Positions 57,101 through 64,000 of a stretch of 64,000 nucleotides of DNA are shown here, one piece after another. The position numbers and the translations under genes are program-made. How positions within the stretch are numbered: position 1 is the stretch's first letter; every line of letters begins with the position of its first letter. Below the pieces are notes generated by a model that made no database searches, was not told the DNA's origin, and saw nothing but the letters and a program-made list of their open reading frames with translations. This DNA is from Nymphaea colorata (Eukaryota > Streptophyta > Magnoliopsida > Nymphaeales > Nymphaeaceae), in assembly GCF_008831285.2 (NCBI RefSeq), contig NC_045149.1, forward strand, positions 4,143,500 to 4,207,499, in the 5' to 3' direction.

Positions 57101-59959
57101 ATACTGCATTTGATGCATCTTGACATCAAATGTTCTTGAAAAACACAAAAGAGCAATATAAACTACCTTTTTGAGACCAAACTGCATAATGAAAGAAGAA
57201 TAGACATAAAATAATATTTTATTTGTAATTGACGCATTAATGGTTTGGAAGTATCTACTTGCAGTCCATCTTCTAGGGAATGGACATGACTGGGATAAGC
57301 TTCCTTTAAGCAACTTTTGGCCTTCCAGGATGTCATGTCCACAATGCATCACTGCAGCCAGGGTTCAATAACATCATACAGATGCAGGACCAAGCAAAGA
57401 TCCTACAACACCAGGTAATCATAAGATGCAGGTTGACAGAAACAAAGAATCATAAAACAACGTTCTCAGAGTCTCGAACAGCTTCCTCACCAAGACAAGA
57501 AACAGTGAAATATTGGATGCCCAAATATTCTATTTGTTACTACCTCAATTAGTAGGTCCTCCTTAACAAGATTTTCAATCTATATGTATGATTTCAAGAC
57601 AACTACTGGTGGTTCAACTTGTCTCAAATCATCAGCACTCTGTTCTCTTTTACTGCCTCGTTACTATCACAGCACAGATAGGTTTAGGATATCCATCAAC
57701 TGATGAGTCCCAGGAGCAATGCTTTGCCAATTGCTGTTCTCCTCTAACTGTTTATTAGTAAATTTTGGGGATCTTAAGGCTTGTTTTGCCTCTTTATCCT
57801 GTAGTCTTAGGGTTTCCATGAGATTCCCTCAAATGTATTTCTCCCCATAAATGTTTGAAATTCTAAGATAGAACTTTCAAAACAATGGCTTTGTATATAA
57901 GAAGACAAAATAATCTCATCTCTAACGTGCGAGCAAAAGAGAAAAGTGAAATAGAAGCAAAAGAACCACCACATCACAGTTGTCGGAAGATGGGAGAATA
58001 ATATCTGTGGACATTGCCCTAAGGGGACTATTTTTTCCACCAAAAGCAAATACCAACATCCATTATTGTGTATGAACTATGAAGCATATAAGACGCAACA
58101 CCAGCATCCATGAAGAAACAAACCACGGTCGCCAGTCCAAGGGGATGATACCTCAACCCTCACTTCATAGCTCCAGTCCTTCTATCTAACCAGTAAACCT
58201 ATCCACATCCACAATAACATTAGAAGGTGATCCCACAATGTAAGCAGGCTCAAAAAATCTCACATCCAACCAAAAAGAATCATTACAAATCACCTGGCCA
58301 CCCAGTTACGTCCAAAAACTAACACTTGGATACTGTTTCCTGAGTCCCTGATTGAATGACTGACTACTCTTATCAGTAGGAGCATTGATATCTCATTGCC
58401 AAACAAGTAGGCTTTCCCGTGAGATTGTTTATACAGCCTCAACATAGAATACCCTTGATCTTAATGCCCTCCCAAGATGGTAAATCTGTCAAGATGATGG
58501 GCTCCTTTTTCATTTTTGAGTACACTAGATTTTTTGAATTCCTCAACAAATTGAACCTTGGCACTTTTAAAAACAAGGGAAGCCAGAAACAGCGAACTTG
58601 TAAAGTAGGGATGAATGATTGGAAAGTGTGAAACCTGTGAAATACTAGGTAGAAAGCACTACCAGCAAATATAAAATTATGTACATTTTTTCCTTTTCTG
58701 AAATAAATAATAATCATGAATAAGTTAAAACCAAGTGCTCTTATACTCTAGTGCATCAAAAATCTTTCAGAAAAACAAAATACACAACACTTGACGATGC
58801 AGAGGTAAAACAACAAAGATATTGGAGGATTTTGTGCTTGTACAGAACCTACTAGCTGATACAATTGAACCAAGGGTTTTTGAAAACAAAAGCTAGTATT
58901 TGCTTATAACAATAATAACAAGAATATGACGAGGATTTCCATTGATATAAATTGCTCATCGTCTTCAAATCCACACAGAGAGTCCCAACATTGTCATTGA
59001 TCAGATGGCTCTCCAAACAAAAGAAATAGGCAAAGAGTGTGTGTGTTCGTGTGAGAGAAAGAGAGACAGAGACGGAGACAGAGACAAAGAGAGAGAGGCA
59101 GAGAGACAGTTGGAGTGCCTAACCACCTTCTTATAGTTTTATCAAGAGAAATTTTCATTTGATGACCCACCAAATGCTTCCAATATCCCAGCATACTTAT
59201 TCTTTTCTAAAAGGTCAGTTGAGGACAAAAATAATTTTGCCTTGCATGAAGGTCTTTAGCTTTGCATTTTTATGGCGAGATGCAGGTAAAAACATGAACT
59301 TGTGTCCTTGGTTTGCAGGATGAAATAATTGATGTTCCTTCCACATAAAATAATATTTTATAAGATTTTCAATAATCTTTTAAGATTTATATATTATTAA
59401 GAATAAAAAGAAAAAAAGTCATTCACACATGGCAGAATGATAAATTATATAGGGTCTTGTCTAGACGAACCGTTAGTCTTGGTTAGGATATTTTACCATT
59501 TGTGAATGAACATTTAAAGTTAAAAAAATCCGCATGCCTAGAGGAAGCCATTAATCTTGGTTAGGATATTTTACCGTTTGAGTCCGTGTCATAGGGTCTA
59601 GGGAGTAAAATATAGAGAGAGGGTTTCTCTTTAGTGCTTGGTCAATAAAGGGAAGTTTTTCGGCCTTTTACAAACGACGTCAATCAACAGCAACTAAAAG
59701 AATGTCCAAGAAATGGTCACTCTACATTTCATATGAGCAGAACATGTGGAATCATGATATTGTCTATCTATGGCATTGCCCAAGAACGTGAGACTTTTAC
59801 TTAACCAAGTTGAAGGAGAAACATAAAAGCCCCAACAAACATCAGCCCACCAACAACCGTTATGAGAAGCCTGTTCCTACTTGGCCTGCACTTTGCTGCA
59901 TCTTCTGCATTTCTTTCAGAAGATGATCATTTCAACTTGGGAATCCTGTTTCAAAACAA

Positions 59960-60480
59960 TACAACCCACAATCAGGCGATCAGAACGATCAGAGTTGAAC
60001 TATGATCATAAGAGATTATTACGAGCATGAAATCAGAGTAGAAATTCCGAACAGAAATCGGCCAGCAGCAGAGATATCAGCAATCGGGATAGCGATCAGA
60101 ACGATCAAAGAACAACGGCGATCGACCAAGAGTTGAACTATGATCAGGCAGGAATGGATCGCGATCGTAGTTCTCCAAATATTAACACGATTATTCACAG
60201 AGGCAAACATCAAATCAGGCAAGCACAAACAGGATTCACGACGGAAATTACGTCTAAAAGTAATGCAGCCTCAATACAACCCACAATCATGCGTTCAGAG
60301 TAGAAATTCCGAAAAGAAATCGAAGAGATATCAGCAAACGGAATAGCGATCAGAACGATCTACGAAAAACGGTGATCGAGCAAGAGTTGAACTATGATCC
60401 TGGGGGAATCGATCGCGATCATAATTCTCCAGATATTAACACGAGCATTTGCAGAGGGACACATGCTCCTGAAAAACTGC
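59960..60480. repeat. 253-bp tandem repeat array 2
   Basis: Same unit as array 1: GAACTATGAT at 59997, 60135 and 60389. The first spacing is only 138 bp (a partial unit), the second 254 bp. Direct orientation relative to array 1. Confidence 0.87.
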
Positions 60481-61350
60481 TTTCGAAGGTGATCAGACGG
60501 GCAGGGGAAGGGTCGATGCACAGCCGGAGGATTCCTTTCGATTCCCAACTTTCTTCCTTCGGCATTCTTTTCCGTTACTTCCCTCCATGACGGTTTTTCG
60601 AAAGAACAAAAAGAGAGAGATTTCTTTTTCTTTTCTCTACTTGTGCGCTTAAATATTTAGACTAGCGTTCCTCCAAAATGAGGATACGCTTCCCTTCCAC
60701 CTTCGTTATTTCCGAATTTGCAGCAGCCCATTCGGTCCCACCAAGGTACTTTTTTCCATCGAGAAAATATGCTGCCGACGCTATTGACCTAAGGTAAAGA
60801 GTTTCTCGCTTATGGTGAACTTATTGAACTGGCCTATTTTTCATCATTATTTAGAAAATCTGATGTATCGTTTTTGTTATTGTCATATAACGACAATTAT
60901 TCGGATTAAATCATTAAATGTGTTTGCGGTTAGGTTGAGAGAAATAAAAGCGATCCCTTTTCTTTTCTTTTTTTTTCTTTTTAAAAATAAAGGTTTTATT
61001 TAAGTTTTGTTTGTTGTCATATACATGAATTAAAAATTTGATCTATATTTACAATCTTAAAAAAAGGGAAAATGATGATATTGTTCTATAGATAACAATA
61101 TTTGCAAGCCAATGTGCCATGTTAGCGGGTAAACCAATGTGTAGGGCCATAACCATGTTTACAACATTGGATTTGATGCTTCCAACATCAGCTGATTTTT
61201 TTTTTAGGAGTGCCTGAATTATACAATATATATATATATATATGACCACCCATGGATCTACGTGATGTTGTTTAAGAATGTTCTCCTAATTTGAATTAGT
61301 TTTAATAAATACAAATTTCATTAAGGTTAATACAGCTCGATCCATGTCAA
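60481..61350. repeat. Duplicated flank of array 2 (copy 2)
   Basis: Counterpart of 52311-53141, about 8.2 kb downstream. It has roughly 95 bp extra near 60520-60610 and a much shorter TA run (61223-61241). Similarity ends at CAGCTCGATCCATG near 61345. Confidence 0.85.
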
Positions 61351-62187
61351 CCGATACAGTTCGACAGATACTAGCTTTTAGTAAAACTATGTGGTTCACA
61401 TACTTGTATTTGAACTTTAGATCGCAATTTTCTTCGTCTTATTTGAACTGTAGTAGCTCCTCCCTTATGAAGGTAGGTTAATCTGATACTTCATCCAGAT
61501 TTTTTAGCCAGCAGATCTGTGATCTCTGTTGGCCTACTCTTGACAGAATAGGGCTTGTTTCTAAAGATTGATGTGTTCAAATCGCTCTTTTCTCAATGCC
61601 CATGTTTCTCCGACTAATTCTTTCAATCATTGCTCTCACGCCGCTAATTCTTTCAATCATTGCTCTCACGCTTCCACTTCTTTCATTTTTTTTTCAATCT
61701 AGGGCCTCGACTTTCTCATTTCATGAGTAAACAACGGTCCATCTCTTCCTAGAGTTTGAGAGGGAGACATTAAGCACGTCCAGTTGCGCGTACAATGCCG
61801 GCTTGCAGCACGTCCGACAAGCTTGGGCAATGTTCTTCGGTCTGAGATTACTTTTTCATATAATTAAAAAAAAAAAACATTCGTTTGTGTTCATAAGTAT
61901 GAAACAAATGCAAAAAAATGTTTTTTGTAATTTGAAAAATAAAAAACATTTCAATTTTTTATGTTACCTTCTACTACTGAATTATATCTTTATCATTTTA
62001 ACAAATATTTTTTTTCATTTTTTTTACATAAAAAAATTCTTCAAATTTTATATTTTACTGTTAAAATGATTATAAAAATGGTGAGAAAAGATACGGCACA
62101 GGTTCCTAATAAGGGATGGGCAAGGCTAAAGCTTAGTCAAACAGTCGAAGTATGGTCAAAGGGTGTGGGTTTGGTTCACCATTTTAC
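61351..62187. other. No recognised gene
   Basis: Includes a direct repeat of CTAATTCTTTCAATCATTGC (61614, 61643) and very AT-rich DNA at 61860-62070. No second MATE exon was found here on the minus strand. Confidence 0.5.
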
Positions 62188-62407
62188 CATCAACCCCAGA
62201 TTGAAACCCACGATGACAGCGCTGGCGATAGAGACAGCGGCGAGCTCCATGTCGCCCAAATGACCCACAAAGGCCTGAGTGACCGCGTTCATCTCACACA
62301 TGGCTAGCCTACTGAACACAGTCGGTCCGGTGGATGGCAAGAGCTTCTTTGACTCCACCAGCGTCCTGTGCACCGATAGAGGGCATCAAGTTACCATCCA
62401 TGGCCAT
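62188..62407 (-). pseudogene. MATE (DETOXIFICATION) efflux transporter, first-exon remnant
   Basis: MATE proteins are 12-helix membrane antiporters that export metabolites and toxins. On the minus strand a start (MAMDGNLMPSIGAQD, from 62407) is one frame off from VHRTLVESKKLLPSTGPTVF, NAVTQAFVGHLGDMELAAVS and IASAVIVGFNLGLM. This covers the cytosolic N-terminus and the first helix and a half, with the family's GHLGDLELAA block. The segment ends in GT (GTAAAA) at 62187-62186, exactly where plant MATE genes usually have their first intron. A frameshift in the N-terminal region and substitutions in helix 1 (STGPTVFSRLAM) mark it as a pseudogene. No following exon (LGMGSALETLCGQ block) lies in the 0.8 kb downstream. 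Confidence 0.82.
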
Positions 62408-64000
62408 TGTTCTTTTTTGGATCCAGCTTGGCTTCACTTGGCGTCGATAAATGCTGGTTAGGGAACTAAAAAATGTAACTAGGAAATGTGTCCAGAGACT
62501 ACATGCTCTTCATGAGAGCAAGAGGCAGATTGGGTATGTGAAAGAGAATGGTGTTTCACTTGTTCATCTAAGCCGGCCTTCAGGAAAAAGGTTCGCCTAT
62601 ATAGCCACTGCTATGTCTCCACCTTGGCCAATATTAGGTGCTACAACAGTGAACTGTTATACGTTATACTACTGCGGGTATTTTGCACTAGAATTGAACT
62701 TTAGATGTGACAGAAATTGTCTGTATAGGATCGTTCACCGTGCTCGGCCCATAGATTCAATCACCGTCACAGATCTGATAGCGCTGAACCTATGTATGTT
62801 TATCTAATTACCACAAGTTGGACAGATATTTGTAAGCCAAATAGTGTTTGCTAAAGAATGAAATACATCATAGGACATGAATAGATTCCTTTATATAATT
62901 CCAATTTCCCTATGTCACTGGCTTGCACGCCCAGCTGCCAAATATTTTCATAAAGAATTTGGATGACATTTTTTTTTTGTATTTTTCCATTTTTATTTAA
63001 AGTTAAGGTGTTTATATAGCATTCCAGGGCCGAAGCCGGGGACATGCATAGAATGGAGCCAATTAACGAGACTTGCATAGCCAACCAGACTAAGAGTTCC
63101 TGATGAGAATTGTTGAACTTTTTAGTTGAATTGGCTGCTGATGATTTTTTGGGGAAAGCTTTTTACCATTTTCATACTTATGTGTATGAATTAGGAAATG
63201 AACCATTTGCAAATGAATTTCAGGAAAATGATTAACCTCTACTTTATAGTTTTTTTTTTTTTTGTCTAAAGTCAAATTTAAATGCAACGCAATTAGAATA
63301 TATAACGTTTTAAATTACTTAAGAGGAAAGTAGTACCAAGGTAATGTCCCCAAATTCCAAAAGAAAAAAAAAAAAATTCAGCAACGTAAGGTTTTGGTCA
63401 TAATCAAATGCATTTTTAATTATCAGACTAAACCTACCAGCTAAAGGAGTTGAAAAAGAGGTGGTCGTGATAAGAAAGGGAAAGAGTTAAAATTATTTGC
63501 GTTTTCTTATGGGGTGTAAATTTCATTTTTTGGGCCTTTAATGTGACATATGTATGCCTCAGCACCGGTATATTGGTGCTCTTTACCATCGGTAATCTTC
63601 TACCGTGACGAAATCCAAAACGAGCTTGCCAAGACCTATAACATTGGTTATTGCTCCCACTTTTCTATTTTTCTTTTTATTTCTTTTTAATCACATAGTT
63701 ACTTTTTTTTTTTTTCTACTTAGTTAATGGACCGATAGCAGCAATGCAGCAACGCTGCACCTTCTGACTTGAAATAAAATCGGGTGTAAACGAGCCATTG
63801 ACATGCAGAGAGGTTCCACCCTGTTTCTCCAGGACTCAACAACACCCTCTTAACAATTGACATTGCTGGCCACCCATGAAAGCAATGCTGCACCTAAGAT
63901 GCCAAATTTGAAATAATTGATAGGAACCGACGAAGGCAGAGAGATTTTACCTTCAGTAGTTAAGTCAACCACACCACCACAACCCCCAACCAAAGGTATC
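62408..64000. other. No recognised gene
   Basis: A plus-strand open frame at 62451-62807 matches no family I know. Homopolymer A/T runs occur near 62970, 63250, 63365 and 63703. No RNA genes, promoters or terminators can be supported. Confidence 0.5.

Larger units (their letters stand above)
54802..59955. other. Long stretch without a confirmed gene
   Basis: AT-rich DNA. It contains a 50-bp tandem duplication (55669-55768), a GT run near 55950, a TA/GA microsatellite (56712-56759), a 26-bp motif present twice (GCTGCATCATATGTGCTCAG near 56545 and 56602) and a purine-rich run (59050-59110). One exon-like minus-strand stretch is listed separately. No RNA genes seen. Confidence 0.5.

Noticed and set aside
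62451-62807. 118-codon plus-strand frame next to the MATE remnant
   Set aside because: No recognised similarity, no exon signals, and composition like the surrounding DNA.

Overview
The window looks like nuclear DNA of a flowering plant. It is AT-rich, has very long non-coding stretches, carries GT-AG-bounded exon remnants of typical plant families, and is dominated by plant-type transposable elements (Ty1/copia, a chromodomain Ty3/gypsy of the Tekay/Del type, CACTA/En-Spm and hAT). No species can be named from the sequence. I found no intact host gene, tRNA, rRNA or CRISPR array. Almost every recognisable coding stretch is broken by stops, frameshifts, deletions or insertions, so the region reads as an old, decayed transposon graveyard.

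Layout, left to right. 1-2.7 kb: 3' half of a decayed plus-strand copia element (integrase, RT, RNase H, start of the 3' LTR). 2.7-11.9 kb: mostly featureless, with CACTA-like subterminal repeats at 7.7-8.05 kb. 12-24.1 kb: CACTA material, comprising a plus-strand TNP2-type transposase pseudogene followed by a TNPA-like pseudogene, and then a second related element (19.8-24.1 kb) that carries minus-strand coding remnants I could not identify. 22.6 and 25.8 kb: two diverged copies of one ~0.4-kb segment, one inside and one outside that second CACTA element. 27.0-27.4 kb: two exons of a glycolate-oxidase pseudogene, cut off by a TTATAGTG-type minisatellite.

27.85-51.65 kb is one nested block. 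A minus-strand Tekay/Del gypsy element (3' LTR, gag-pol pseudogene, 5' LTR) forms the frame. Its upper LTR (35.5-51.3 kb) has been split twice: by a copia element whose two LTRs are inverted relative to each other, each with its own primer binding site (35.6-38.7 kb), and by a minus-strand copia element (41.4-50.3 kb). The RT domain of that copia is in turn split by a 3.7-kb non-autonomous hAT element (42.7-46.4 kb), which carries an exon of a host PLP-homeostasis (YggS/PLPBP) gene. Target-site duplications, and in two cases the unoccupied paralogous site in the other gypsy LTR, support these boundaries. Beyond the upper LTR a second internal pol fragment follows directly, giving the order LTR-internal-LTR-internal.

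51.65-61.35 kb: a ~253-bp tandem repeat plus downstream flank occurs twice in direct orientation about 8.2 kb apart; a second, small hAT element (53.4-54.8 kb, 8-bp target-site duplication) lies between the copies. 62.2-62.4 kb: first-exon remnant of a MATE efflux transporter on the minus strand. The rest of the right end shows nothing I can support.

The best leads for something not yet described are the inverted-LTR copia element, the gene-capturing hAT, the unidentified minus-strand coding remnants within the second CACTA element, and the duplicated 253-bp satellite segment.
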